From Prevotella sp. 10(H) (GTDB taxonomy: Bacteria > Bacteroidota > Bacteroidia > Bacteroidales > Dysgonomonadaceae), in NCBI RefSeq assembly GCF_000711235.1, contig NZ_JOMI01000001.1:62001-126000 (forward strand): a stretch of DNA of 64,000 bases, written 5' to 3'. How positions within the stretch are numbered: the stretch's first letter is position 1; every line of letters begins with the position of its first letter. Below are positions 1-8,017 of the stretch, piece after piece. The position numbers were made by a program, and so were the translations under genes. The notes beneath the pieces are model-generated. The model did not search any database, was not told the DNA's origin, and saw only the letters and a list, made by a program, of their open reading frames with translations.

Positions 1-3000
1 CATCCACATTCATCTTGCAGAATGCTTGGATAAAAGCCGATGCTAAGCGCGAATTTGTCAGCAATGGTACGTTATAGTCGATAGCCGCACGGCGGATTTT
101 ATATCCGTTATCAAGCTCGCTTGTCGTAAAGTTCTTAGGGATATTTACTACAAGGTCTATCTTCTTGTTCTGTATCATTTCCAAAGCACTCGGCTTTTGG
201 TCTTCATTCGGCCAGAATACCTGTGTGGCAGGCACACCGTTTTCTACAAGGAATTTCTGCGAACCGCCTGTAGCATAAAGTTCGTATCCTTTCTGGTGTA
301 GCAGACGCGCAGCCTGTAACAGTTCTACTTTCGATTTTGCAGGCCCTGTAGAGAACAATACTGTTTTCTTAGGCACGCGGTAACCTACCGAAAGCATCGA
401 CTTTAGCATGGCATCGTAGAAGTTATCGCCTATACAGCCGACTTCTCCTGTTGAAGCCATATCCACACCCAGTACAGGGTCGGCTTTTTGCAGGCGGGAG
501 AATGAGAACTGCGAGGCCTTGATTCCTACATAGTCAAGGTCGAAGTCGTTCTTACTCGGTTTTTCTACATGTTTGCCGAGCATTACCTGAGTGGCAAGGT
601 CGATGAAGTTTATCTTCAATACCTTAGATACAAACGGGAATGAGCGTGATGCCCGCAGGTTACATTCGATAACCCTTATATCATTATCTTTGGCAAGGAA
701 CTGGATATTGAAAGGCCCTGATATTTGCAATTCCTGTGCTATTTTGCGCGCTACTTTCTTTATCCGGCGCACAGTTTCTATATACAGGCGCTGAGCAGGG
801 AATTGTATCGTGGCGTCGCCCGAGTGTACTCCGGCAAACTCGACATGTTCCGAAATAGCGTACATTACTATCTCACCTTTGTCAGCAACGGCGTCTATTT
901 CCACTTCCTTGGCATTTTCAACAAATTCGCTGACTACTACCGGATGTTTTTTGGAAACTTCGGCAGCCAGCCCGAGGAAGTTTTCCAACTCCTGATCATT
1001 CGAGCAGACATTCATCGCAGCTCCTGAGAGTACATAGGACGGGCGTATCAGTACCGGATAACCGACTTCGTTGACAAAGCCTTTAATATCGTCCAGCGAT
1101 GTTAACTCTTTCCAGCGTGGCTGGTCTACACCGATGCGGTCGAGCATGCTAGAGAACTTGTGGCGGTCTTCGGCATTATCGATGCTCTTGGCTGTTGTAC
1201 CTAAAATGTTGACTTTTGCTGCATCAAGCCTCAAAGCTAGATTATTCGGTATCTGTCCGCCTACAGAGAGGATAACCCCATGCGGATTTTCCAGTTCGAT
1301 GATGTCCATCACGCGCTCGTATGTCAGTTCATCGAAGTAGAGGCGGTCGCACATATCGTAGTCGGTCGACACCGTTTCGGGATTATAGTTTATCATAACC
1401 GAGCGATAACCCTCTTTGCGTATGGTTTGCAGGGCATTAACCGAACACCAGTCGAATTCTACCGACGAGCCGATGCGATATGCGCCCGAGCCGAGTACTA
1501 TTACTGATTTACGGTCGCCGAGATATTTTACATCGTTTGCCTTTCCGTTGTAGGTGATGTACAGATAATTGGTTTGTGCCGGATATTCTGCGGCAAGGGT
1601 ATCTATCTGTTTCACACACGGTACGATACCGTTTTCTTTACGGATGCGGCGTACATCGTATGATATGGTTTCTACAAGACTTGGTTCTTTGCAGACAATT
1701 TTTGCTATCTGGAAATCGGAGAAGCCGATCTGCTTAGCCGAGCGAAGCAAGTCGAGTGGGAGAGACTGCACATCATCGTATTTCTCCAATTCTTTCGAGC
1801 ATTTGAAGATATATTGCAGTTTCTGCAGGAACCAAAGGTCTATTTTAGTCAGGTCGTGTATCTGTTCTATGGTATAGTCTCTTTTCAGTGCTTCTTCGAT
1901 GCAGAAGATACGTTTATCTGTAGGATTTTTAAGCGCATCGTCCAGATTGTCTATCTCTAACGGTTTGTTCGCTGCAAATCCGTGCATGCCTATATTTATC
2001 ATGCGAAGCCCTTTTTGTATAGCTTCTTCGAAGGTACGACCGATTGCCATGATTTCACCTACAGATTTCATGCTCGAACCGATTTCTTTCGATACTCCGT
2101 GAAATTTACCCAAATCCCAACGGGGTATTTTTACTACTACATAGTCGAGAGCAGGTTCAAAAAAAGCGCATGTGGATTTTGTTACCGAGTTTTTCAGTTC
2201 GAATAATCCGTATCCGAGTCCGAGTTTAGCAGCTACGAATGCCAACGGATATCCTGTTGCTTTAGATGCGAGTGCCGAAGAACGGCTCAGACGGGCATTC
2301 ACCTCGATTACACGGTAATCTTCCGACTCGGGATCGAAAGCGTATTGTACGTTACATTCTCCTACAATTCCTATATGCTTTACAATGCGGATAGAGAGTT
2401 CACGCAATTTATGATATTCTGAATTTGTCAATGTCTGTGACGGTGCAACAACGATACTTTCCCCGGTATGTATTCCAAGTGGGTCGAAGTTTTCCATATT
2501 ACACACTGTAATACAGTTATCGTATTTGTCGCGTACGACCTCGTATTCTACTTCTTTCCAGCCTTTCAGCGATTTCTCCACAAGAAGCTGGGTAGAGTAG
2601 GCGAGTGCCTTTTCTGCAAGTATACGCAGTTCCTGCTCATTGTCGCAGAATCCCGAGCCCAGCCCGCCGAGTGCATATGCTGCACGTACTATAATAGGAT
2701 ATCCGAGTTCTTCAGCAGCGCTTACAGCCTCTTCAATAGAGCCTACCGCATGGCTTTTGATAGTCTTGACATCTATCTGGTCCAGTTTCTTTACAAAGAG
2801 GTCGCGGTCTTCGGTATCCATGATAGCTTGTACGGGAGTTCCAAGAACACGGACATTGTATTTTTCTAGGATTCCTCCTTCGTAAAGCTGTACTCCGCAA
2901 TTAAGAGCAGTCTGTCCTCCAAATGCGAGTAGTATACCTTCCGGTTTCTCCTTCTGGATAACCTTTTCTACAAAGTATGGAGTAATCGGCAGGAAGTATA

Positions 3001-3184
3001 TTTTGTCGGCACTGCCTTCCGAGGTTTGCACCGTTGCAATATTAGGATTGATAAGGACTGTTTCAATGCCTTCTTCTTTCAGGGCTTTCAGCGCCTGTGA
3101 ACCCGAGTAATCAAATTCTCCGGCTTCTCCAATTTTAAGCGCTCCCGAACCAAGGACTAATACTTTTTTTACATCTATATCCAT
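1..3184 (-). CDS. carB: Carbamoyl-phosphate synthase large subunit (3' end cut by window)
   Basis: Uses ammonia passed from CarA, bicarbonate and two ATP to make carbamoyl phosphate for pyrimidine and arginine synthesis. Reading the minus strand from the ATG at 3184 gives an open frame of 1061 codons to the window edge; the family is about 1070-1075 residues, so only a dozen or so C-terminal residues are missing. The N-terminus reads VLVLGSGALKIGEAGEFDYS, followed by two homologous ATP-grasp halves (the second opens with SVIVLGSGAYRIGSSVEFDW) and a C-terminal MGS-like allosteric domain (TVLFSTGPAKSK, then YELYATGGSQKFL). It follows carA with a 67-base gap that holds a tandem phrase repeat right before the start codon. 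No frameshift was seen. The identification is secure. Confidence 0.97.
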   Translation of the reverse strand, partial: MDIDVKKVLVLGSGALKIGEAGEFDYSGSQALKALKEEGIETVLINPNIATVQTSEGSADKIYFLPITPYFVEKVIQKEKPEGILLAFGGQTALNCGVQLYEGGILEKYNVRVLGTPVQAIMDTEDRDLFVKKLDQIDVKTIKSHAVGSIEEAVSAAEELGYPIIVRAAYALGGLGSGFCDNEQELRILAEKALAYSTQLLVEKSLKGWKEVEYEVVRDKYDNCITVCNMENFDPLGIHTGESIVVAPSQTLTNSEYHKLRELSIRIVKHIGIVGECNVQYAFDPESEDYRVIEVNARLSRSSALASKATGYPLAFVAAKLGLGYGLFELKNSVTKSTCAFFEPALDYVVVKIPRWDLGKFHGVSKEIGSSMKSVGEIMAIGRTFEEAIQKGLRMINIGMHGFAANKPLEIDNLDDALKNPTDKRIFCIEEALKRDYTIEQIHDLTKIDLWFLQKLQYIFKCSKELEKYDDVQSLPLDLLRSAKQIGFSDFQIAKIVCKEPSLVETISYDVRRIRKENGIVPCVKQIDTLAAEYPAQTNYLYITYNGKANDVKYLGDRKSVIVLGSGAYRIGSSVEFDWCSVNALQTIRKEGYRSVMINYNPETVSTDYDMCDRLYFDELTYERVMDIIELENPHGVILSVGGQIPNNLALRLDAAKVNILGTTAKSIDNAEDRHKFSSMLDRIGVDQPRWKELTSLDDIKGFVNEVGYPVLIRPSYVLSGAAMNVCSNDQELENFLGLAAEVSKKHPVVVSEFVENAKEVEIDAVADKGEIVMYAISEHVEFAGVHSGDATIQFPAQRLYIETVRRIKKVARKIAQELQISGPFNIQFLAKDNDIRVIECNLRASRSFPFVSKVLKINFIDLATQVMLGKHVEKPSKNDFDLDYVGIKASQFSFSRLQKADPVLGVDMASTGEVGCIGDNFYDAMLKSMLSVGYRVPKKTVLFSTGPAKSKVELLQAARLLHQKGYELYATGGSQKFLVENGVPATQVFWPNEDQKPSALEMIQNKKIDLVVNIPKNFTTSELDNGYKIRRAAIDYNVPLLTNSRLASAFIQAFCKMNVD

Positions 3185-3190
3185 ATTTTA

Positions 3191-3215
3191 GTTACAAGTT
3201 ACGAGTTACAAGTTA
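3191..3215 (-). repeat. Tandem phrase repeat immediately upstream of carB
   Basis: On the coding strand the carA-carB gap reads TAACTTGTAACTCGTAACT, then TGTAACTAAAAT, then the carB start codon. The unit is roughly GTAACTYGTAACT. The 31-base stretch ending in AAAAT matches the sequence before sufS (35128-35159) at 30 positions, in the same orientation and at the same place relative to the start codon. No known family name is offered. Confidence 0.8.
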
Positions 3216-3251
3216 AATATTAATATGAAAAATCTATTCATTTGCTAATTA

Positions 3252-4322
3252 TTATAGTTTTTCTACAAACATATCGAACAAGAAAGAGGTATCTGTCGGC
3301 CCGCTCGCCGCTTCAGGGTGAAACTGAGCTGAGAAGAACGGTTTGGTTTTGTGCCTGATGCCTTCGTTGGTTCCGTCATTGAGATTGATGAACAATGGTT
3401 CCCAGTCTTCTCCCAAAGATGAATTAGCTACCGCAAATCCGTGATTTTGAGAGGTTACAAAGCATTTTTCCGAGTCTACCAACTTTACGGGTTGGTTGTG
3501 GCTACGGTGTCCGTATTTCAGCTTATATATTGTTGCCCCTCCGGCTTTTGACAGTAACTGGTTACCCATGCAGATCCCGCAGATAGGTTTGTCGCCTTCC
3601 ATTGCTTTCTGAATATTCTTTACAGTTTCCTCACAAAAATCGGGACTTCCCGGACCGTTGGAGATAAAGAGTCCGTCCCATTCCAGTTGGTTGAAATCAT
3701 AATCCCAAGGTACCCGAATCAGTGTCACATTCCTTTTTAGCAGGCAGCGGATGATGTTATGTTTTACTCCGCAGTCGATTAGTACTACTTTCTTTTCACC
3801 ATTGCCATAAGTTATTACTTCTTTGCAGCTAGCAATAGCTACCTGATTTTCAATATTCGGGTCGTAAAAGTCTATTTCATCTGCATCATTGAAGACTATT
3901 TTACCTTTCATCGAACCTTTTTCGCGAAGTATTTTCGTCAGTTCGCGAGTATCGATACCGTAGATACCGGGCACATCGTTTTCCTTAAGCCAGTCACCGA
4001 GACTTTTTTTGGCATTCCAATGCGAGTATTCGTGAGAATAATCAGAGATGATAAGCCCGTTAACCTGAATCTTTTCCGATTCGTAAAAGTCGGAAATTCC
4101 ATTTGTGAATGTATTATCAGGAACTCCGTAGTTTCCTACAAGAGGAAAAGTAACTACAAGTATCTGTCCCAGATAAGAAGGATCTGTAAGGCTCTCGGGG
4201 TAACCTACCATTGCCGTGTTGAATACTACTTCTCCGGCATTTGCTTTTTCAGAGCCGAAAGATTTTCCTTCGAAAACCGTTCCGTCGTCAAGAATTAATT
4301 GAACTGCTTTGTCTGAATACAT
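3252..4322 (-). CDS. carA: Carbamoyl-phosphate synthase small (glutaminase) subunit
   Basis: Class I glutamine amidotransferase subunit that hydrolyses glutamine and channels ammonia to CarB. At 356 residues it has normal family length. The N-terminal CPSase_sm_chain domain (about 1-150) contains NTAMVGYPESLTDPSY. The C-terminal GATase domain (about 178-352) contains FISNGPGSPDF, the nucleophile Cys251 in GICMGNQLL, and His335/Glu337 in QFHPEAASGP. The usual GHQ after the nucleophile reads GNQ here. It is the first gene of carAB. Its roughly 160-base leader contains a terminator-like hairpin and a small overlapping frame, suggesting control by attenuation. The ATG at 4322 is the natural start. 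Confidence 0.97.
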   Translation of the reverse strand: MYSDKAVQLILDDGTVFEGKSFGSEKANAGEVVFNTAMVGYPESLTDPSYLGQILVVTFPLVGNYGVPDNTFTNGISDFYESEKIQVNGLIISDYSHEYSHWNAKKSLGDWLKENDVPGIYGIDTRELTKILREKGSMKGKIVFNDADEIDFYDPNIENQVAIASCKEVITYGNGEKKVVLIDCGVKHNIIRCLLKRNVTLIRVPWDYDFNQLEWDGLFISNGPGSPDFCEETVKNIQKAMEGDKPICGICMGNQLLSKAGGATIYKLKYGHRSHNQPVKLVDSEKCFVTSQNHGFAVANSSLGEDWEPLFINLNDGTNEGIRHKTKPFFSAQFHPEAASGPTDTSFLFDMFVEKL

Positions 4323-4450
4323 TTTTTGTTCGAAATATAATGTGAGTAATAACTGTTTTTAAAAGATAAAAAAAAGGAACGTGATACTGGTATATCCGTT
4401 CCTTCAGGTCTATAATTATATATTTGTTGTATCTTTTTCTTTTTTGTCAT
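4295..4450 (-). CDS. Possible leader peptide (51 aa) overlapping attenuator and carA start
   Basis: An ATG at 4450 opens a 51-codon frame starting MTKKKKIQQIYNYRPEGTD. It runs through both arms of the hairpin at 4376-4402 and its U-tract, then stops (TAA, 4297-4295) 28 bases inside carA in another frame. The layout resembles leader-peptide attenuators such as that of E. coli pyrBI, where ribosomes translating the leader keep the terminator from folding. Whether it is translated is unknown; there is no clear Shine-Dalgarno, which is usual for this phylum. Confidence 0.4.
   Translation of the reverse strand: MTKKKKIQQIYNYRPEGTDIPVSRSFFLSFKNSYYSHYISNKKCIQTKQFN
4368..4402 (-). terminator. Terminator-like hairpin inside the carA leader (putative attenuator)
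   Basis: On the carA strand GGAACG and GATA pair with TATC and CGTTCC. This makes a 10-bp stem with one bulged base and a 6-base loop (4376-4402), followed directly by eight T (4375-4368). It lies downstream of the likely carA promoter and about 46 bases upstream of the start codon, with no other gene it could serve. Confidence 0.65.
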
Positions 4451-4490
4451 TTCAAATACCCAATCAATTTGTATGTGAATATCTGAGGTG

Positions 4491-4498
4491 CAAAGTTA
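4491..4498 (-). promoter_or_regulatory. Likely carA promoter -7 box (TAACTTTG)
   Basis: TAACTTTG on the minus strand matches the TAnnTTTG element. The implied transcript starts near 4484 and carries a leader of about 160 bases. Confidence 0.6.
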
Positions 4499-4593
4499 GA
4501 AATAAAATTAAGATTAACCGTCTATCCGTTATAAAAAAATGCTATATATAGATTTTTTATGATTCTGCTTATTTTCAAGGTCATCCTGTAAGT

Positions 4594-4601
4594 TATCTTT
4601 G
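4594..4601 (+). promoter_or_regulatory. Likely promoter -7 box (TATCTTTG) for the NUDIX gene
   Basis: TATCTTTG lies about 36 bases before the ATG at 4638. Because it overlaps the TTG at 4599, that TTG is unlikely to be the start codon. Confidence 0.55.
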
Positions 4602-4637
4602 CATAATAAACCGATAATAACAAGAAAAGTAAAAAAG

Positions 4638-5192
4638 ATGCAGGAAGAAATATTCCCGCTTGTCGACGAAACAGGCAATGTAATAGGGCAGGCGTCAAGA
4701 AGTGTCTGCCATAACGGTTCCAAATTGCTACATCCGGTCATACACTTACATATATATAACAGTGATGGGGAATTGTTCCTGCAAAAACGTTCTGCTACAA
4801 AAGATGTGCAGCCGAATAGGTGGGATTCCTCTGTTGCAGGCCATATCGATTTGAATGAAACACCCGAACAAGCAGCTATACGCGAGGCATTGGAAGAACT
4901 GGGATTATCTGTAATAGAACTTTGTTTCGTTACAAAATATGTAATAGAAACGGATACGGAAAGGGAACTCAGCTATTGTTTTTACACTATATATGACGGT
5001 GATTTTATTCTAAATCCCGAAGAGTTAGACGACGGTCGTTTTTGGAGTATAGAAGAAATCCAGTCGAATCTGTGCAAAGATAGCTTTACAACAAATTTCG
5101 AACTGGATTTTAATAATTTCTTATATAAAGGACTGAATGGGCTTATGCAAGCAACTTTAGTACTCTCTGCATATCCGAGAAATCAGGGATGA
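4638..5192 (+). CDS. NUDIX hydrolase (isopentenyl-diphosphate isomerase-like / YfcD type)
   Basis: Cytosolic NUDIX-fold protein of 184 residues. The complete NUDIX box GHIDLN-E-TPEQAAI-REALEELGL lies near residues 68-90 and fits GX5EX7REUXEEXGU, so a Mg-dependent nucleoside-diphosphate hydrolase activity is plausible. The N-terminus (EEIFPLVDETGNVIGQASR) and the tract LHIYNSDGELFLQKRS resemble both YfcD-type hydrolases and type 1 IPP isomerase. The substrate cannot be told apart here. Its last 50 bases overlap the convergent HAD gene. Confidence 0.85.
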   Translation: MQEEIFPLVDETGNVIGQASRSVCHNGSKLLHPVIHLHIYNSDGELFLQKRSATKDVQPNRWDSSVAGHIDLNETPEQAAIREALEELGLSVIELCFVTKYVIETDTERELSYCFYTIYDGDFILNPEELDDGRFWSIEEIQSNLCKDSFTTNFELDFNNFLYKGLNGLMQATLVLSAYPRNQG

Positions 5193-5781
5193 CATCATTA
5201 ACCATTTTTCTTAAATCGGCATCGGAATTTGTAGTGGATAATCCGACTACTTTCATACCTGCATCGAGACCGGACTGAATGCCGAAAAAAGAATCTTCAA
5301 ATACAATACATTCGTCCGGCGATACATTCAGGTCTTTGGCAGCAAGGAGATAGCACATCGGATCCGGTTTGCCTTGTGTTATGCGGTCGGCTGTTACTTC
5401 CGTATCGAAAACACCTGTGAGATTCAATTCATCCAAAGCTATTTTCATTTTAAAGTCCTGCGAACTTGTAACTAAGCCTATCTTGTAATTATTCTTTTTC
5501 AGGTAATCTATAAATTCGAGAGCTCCCGCGATAGGTGGAAAGTCCATTTGCTTTTCGAATTCTTCCGTTTCGTTGATTATCGACTCTAAATCATTTGCTG
5601 AAAGGTGACTCAAGTATTTCTCCACAATATTAGGCATGGTAACACCCTTCACCATAGCTGCAAAGCTTTTATATCCAAGGTTATATTTCTCACCTATTCC
5701 GTCAAAAAAGGTATCGTAGAGAGGTTCTGTATTAGTAATCACACCATCGAAATCGAAAAGAACCGTAGAAATTTTAGCCAT
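5143..5781 (-). CDS. HAD-superfamily phosphatase (beta-phosphoglucomutase-like, subfamily IA)
   Basis: A 212-residue cytosolic HAD hydrolase. Motif I is VLFDFDGVITNTEPLY near residue 7, with the nucleophile and general-acid Asp pair. Motif II is GLVTSS, and motifs III/IV lie in GKPDPMCYLLAA and CIVFEDSFFGIQSGLDAGM. The helical cap between motifs I and II marks subfamily IA/IB, as in sugar-phosphate phosphatases and beta-phosphoglucomutase. Substrate is unknown. It ends inside the 3' end of the convergent NUDIX gene with no terminator between them. A minus-strand TACCTTTG at 5806-5813 is a good promoter candidate. Confidence 0.88.
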   Translation of the reverse strand: MAKISTVLFDFDGVITNTEPLYDTFFDGIGEKYNLGYKSFAAMVKGVTMPNIVEKYLSHLSANDLESIINETEEFEKQMDFPPIAGALEFIDYLKKNNYKIGLVTSSQDFKMKIALDELNLTGVFDTEVTADRITQGKPDPMCYLLAAKDLNVSPDECIVFEDSFFGIQSGLDAGMKVVGLSTTNSDADLRKMVNDVIPDFSDMQRVLKLLA

Positions 5782-5805
5782 AGTTTATATTAGTTTTATG
5801 AACCG

Positions 5806-5813
5806 CAAAGGTA
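5806..5813 (-). promoter_or_regulatory. Likely promoter -7 box (TACCTTTG) for the HAD gene
   Basis: Minus-strand TACCTTTG, 25 bases from the ATG at 5781; matches TAnnTTTG. Confidence 0.55.
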
Positions 5814-5854
5814 AGACAATATATAATGACAACCAATGAGAATATACTATAAAC

Positions 5855-5886
5855 AAAAAAAAGATGGTACATATCTGCACCATCTT
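5855..5886 (-). terminator. Intrinsic terminator after the outer-membrane protein gene
   Basis: AAGATGGT pairs with ACCATCTT (5861-5886), followed on the minus strand by a run of T. It lies 22 bases past the stop codon at 5909. Confidence 0.75.
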
Positions 5887-5908
5887 TTATTATCTGATTA
5901 ATTAATTC

Positions 5909-6691
5909 TTATTTAAGCTTATATGTTACGCCAAATGTACCGTAGATATTCTGCATTTTGAAATTGATAGGGTTCTGATCCCTGTAGAAAATATCGGTTA
6001 ATCCCAGATTCATATTGACCATTACGCCTATACGTTCATTTATTTTATATCTTCCGCCTACAACAAATCCGGCATCGAAATCACGCATATTATCTTCGAA
6101 ATCGAATGTAGCAGGGTTATCGGCTTCAATAACGACTATCGGCCCGTTAGGCGTTTTATCTCTAAGGTAACCGTCCGAAACGTTACCTTCGAATTTCGAT
6201 TTCAGTATACTTGCAGCATATACACCACCCTTGACTTCCCATCTCGATCCTATATTATAGATACCATATAACGATAGAGAAAGATATTGCAGATTGACAT
6301 TCGTGGTGTTTTTACCTGTAAAATATCCGTCGACTTCGCTTTTATTCGGATTTCCTTTTTCAGAAACCAAAACTTTAGTCTGCATGTATTTTACTCGGTC
6401 TTTTACGCGCATCCCTTTGATACCTAATGAGAGTTCTGTGCCTACTCCCCATTTCCTGTTCAGATTATATACTGTAGAAATACCGATATGTGGGTTTATC
6501 TTAGGGTTGTAACTCTCTATTTTCCTAACTTCGCGCGGCAAAGGGACAGGCATCGAGCCACCCATATTCAGGCCTAGATTTAGATACCAGTCAAGTCCTT
6601 TCTTATCATCTCCGTCGTCTGCTAAGATATTCGTGCTAAATGTAATTAACGCAAGTAATATTATTATGATTTTATTTTTCATCTGTTTCAT
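5909..6691 (-). CDS. Secreted outer-membrane beta-barrel-like protein
   Basis: A 260-residue exported protein. Starting at the ATG at 6691 (or 6682) gives a clean signal peptide, KNKIIIILLALITFSTNILA, then DDGDDK. The longer frame that begins inside the upstream gene is rejected. The mature part alternates polar and aromatic/hydrophobic residues and ends in YGTFGVTYKLK, typical of Bacteroidetes OMP_b-brl barrels. It is the second gene of a pair: the PCMD lipoprotein gene ends 7 bases upstream, so the two are probably co-transcribed. A terminator follows. Specific function is not recognisable. Confidence 0.75.
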   Translation of the reverse strand: MKQMKNKIIIILLALITFSTNILADDGDDKKGLDWYLNLGLNMGGSMPVPLPREVRKIESYNPKINPHIGISTVYNLNRKWGVGTELSLGIKGMRVKDRVKYMQTKVLVSEKGNPNKSEVDGYFTGKNTTNVNLQYLSLSLYGIYNIGSRWEVKGGVYAASILKSKFEGNVSDGYLRDKTPNGPIVVIEADNPATFDFEDNMRDFDAGFVVGGRYKINERIGVMVNMNLGLTDIFYRDQNPINFKMQNIYGTFGVTYKLK

Positions 6692-6698
6692 TATAAGG

Positions 6699-7841
6699 TT
6701 ATTCAATATCTTCACAAACAATTTCCACTTCATCCACAATCAGGGTACTGCCGAGTGAGCCTTTATATTCATTGCCGTCCTTGCTGGATGCGAACATGAT
6801 GACAAGTTTATATTCTTTATTTTCAAAATCGAGTTTAACTCCTTCTTTATATTTAAAAGGTATCTCAAATTTGATAAAGCCTTTTCCTCCTTCGGCAGGG
6901 GAATCCGTTATACTTGCTGTTTCAGGTCTCCAGTCAGCTCTGGCAACTATATTCGGAGAATCCATGATAGTGATACCATTTAGGTATTTAACCTGATCGG
7001 TAGTTTCGAACAGTACAGAATAAATAGAAAGCTGATCGGTAATATCTTCAGTACTTACTTCCTCCTTGTTTTCATTCAAATAAATGTATGGTTTACCTAC
7101 TTTATATTTATAGTAACCTGTAAACATTACCGGTTTACCAGCCGATTTTGAAAACGATTGTCCGAGCCTCAAACATTTCAGAGGTTCTTTTATACCACTT
7201 AGCAAATTAAAACTACCAAAGAATAATGAGCCGCTGAAAATCGGAATTTTCAAATCGCCCATACTTACATTTCCTTTCAGAGTTTGTAGTTTTGCGGCGT
7301 ATTTTCCGCTGTATACATCATTAAAATCGCTTGTAGGAATAGTAGCAAAATCTTTACCGGCATTTACAAATGCAATCCCCGGATTACCGGAATCCCACAT
7401 CTTCACCAGTCTACCGTTGCTGTTCTTTACCATCATATTGTAGAAGCCCTGACTGCTCTGCTCCCAATCCTCGAAATCGAAAGTGAGTGGCATTGATGAC
7501 GGCTTTATAATGGATACAGTATATCGCTTATCATATTTTCTGTCTTCGGATGTTACTACATAGTGAACGGGTCCTGCTGAAAAATCCTGTACAGTCCCGG
7601 ATTCGGGAGATACGCTGGCTCCTTCTGATAATTCTATTCTTGGAATAATCTTCGTTAGATCGGTATCCTCAGTAACACTCACGGTGACAGTTTCATTCGA
7701 TACTTCACTCGAAACAAAATTTTCCCCGTCTATCGTGAAAGAAACAATATCCGTTTCTTTTCCTAAAGGCTCATCTTTTATACATGAACTCATAATAAGA
7801 GAGATAAGGGCAATTTGGGCTAATAACAGTTTTGTTTTCAT
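6699..7841 (-). CDS. PCMD-domain surface lipoprotein
   Basis: A 380-residue lipoprotein with signal peptide and lipobox LIMSSC (Cys near residue 20). The next 90 residues are a bacterial Ig/BACON-like tract (VSFTIDGENFVSSEV... YTVSI). The C-terminal about 260 residues match, by recall, the Bacteroidetes putative carbohydrate metabolism domain (PCMD), with FDFEDWEQSSQGFYN, SFNLLSGIKEPLKCLRLGQ and VMFTGYYKYKVGKPYIY. That domain has a jelly-roll fold and is assumed to bind glycans at the cell surface. It is followed directly by an outer-membrane protein gene. TATCTTTG at 7866-7873 (minus) is the probable promoter. A second PCMD-like gene starts at 63348. Confidence 0.8.
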   Translation of the reverse strand: MKTKLLLAQIALISLIMSSCIKDEPLGKETDIVSFTIDGENFVSSEVSNETVTVSVTEDTDLTKIIPRIELSEGASVSPESGTVQDFSAGPVHYVVTSEDRKYDKRYTVSIIKPSSMPLTFDFEDWEQSSQGFYNMMVKNSNGRLVKMWDSGNPGIAFVNAGKDFATIPTSDFNDVYSGKYAAKLQTLKGNVSMGDLKIPIFSGSLFFGSFNLLSGIKEPLKCLRLGQSFSKSAGKPVMFTGYYKYKVGKPYIYLNENKEEVSTEDITDQLSIYSVLFETTDQVKYLNGITIMDSPNIVARADWRPETASITDSPAEGGKGFIKFEIPFKYKEGVKLDFENKEYKLVIMFASSKDGNEYKGSLGSTLIVDEVEIVCEDIE

Positions 7842-7865
7842 GTCTTATTGGTTGAAAAATGTGCA

Positions 7866-7873
7866 CAAAGATA
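7866..7873 (-). promoter_or_regulatory. Likely promoter -7 box (TATCTTTG) for the PCMD/OMP pair
   Basis: Minus-strand TATCTTTG, 25 bases before the ATG at 7841. Confidence 0.55.
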
Positions 7874-7955
7874 GAAATTTTCTATAATAAAATCATATGT
7901 ATTATCATTTTAGCACAACATTTGTTTATTAAATTAAACATATTTTATAAAGAAT

Positions 7956-7998
7956 TATAAAAAGCTCCATTATCGCAAACCGACAATGAAGCTTTTTG
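7956..7998 (-). terminator. Intrinsic terminator after the DUF3836-like gene at 8018
   Basis: AAAGCT and CATTATCG pair with CGACAATG and AGCTTT (one interior mismatch and one wobble), followed by a T run on the minus strand. It starts about 20 bases past the stop codon. Confidence 0.65.
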
Positions 7999-8017
7999 TT
8001 GAAGTACAATCTTTATA

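Noticed and set aside
725-2885. Several plus-strand reading frames of 60-130 codons across the carB region
   Set aside because: They are antisense to an intact carB frame, lack family motifs and have no promoters.
4376-4402. Hairpin as terminator of a plus-strand gene
   Set aside because: No plus-strand gene ends before it, and the T run follows only on the minus strand.
4599-4637. TTG start at 4599 for the NUDIX gene
   Set aside because: It overlaps the likely -7 promoter box; the ATG at 4638 begins the conserved part.
6692-6739. Upstream ATG at 6739 for the outer-membrane protein gene
   Set aside because: It lies inside the PCMD gene and would put 16 residues before a normal signal peptide.
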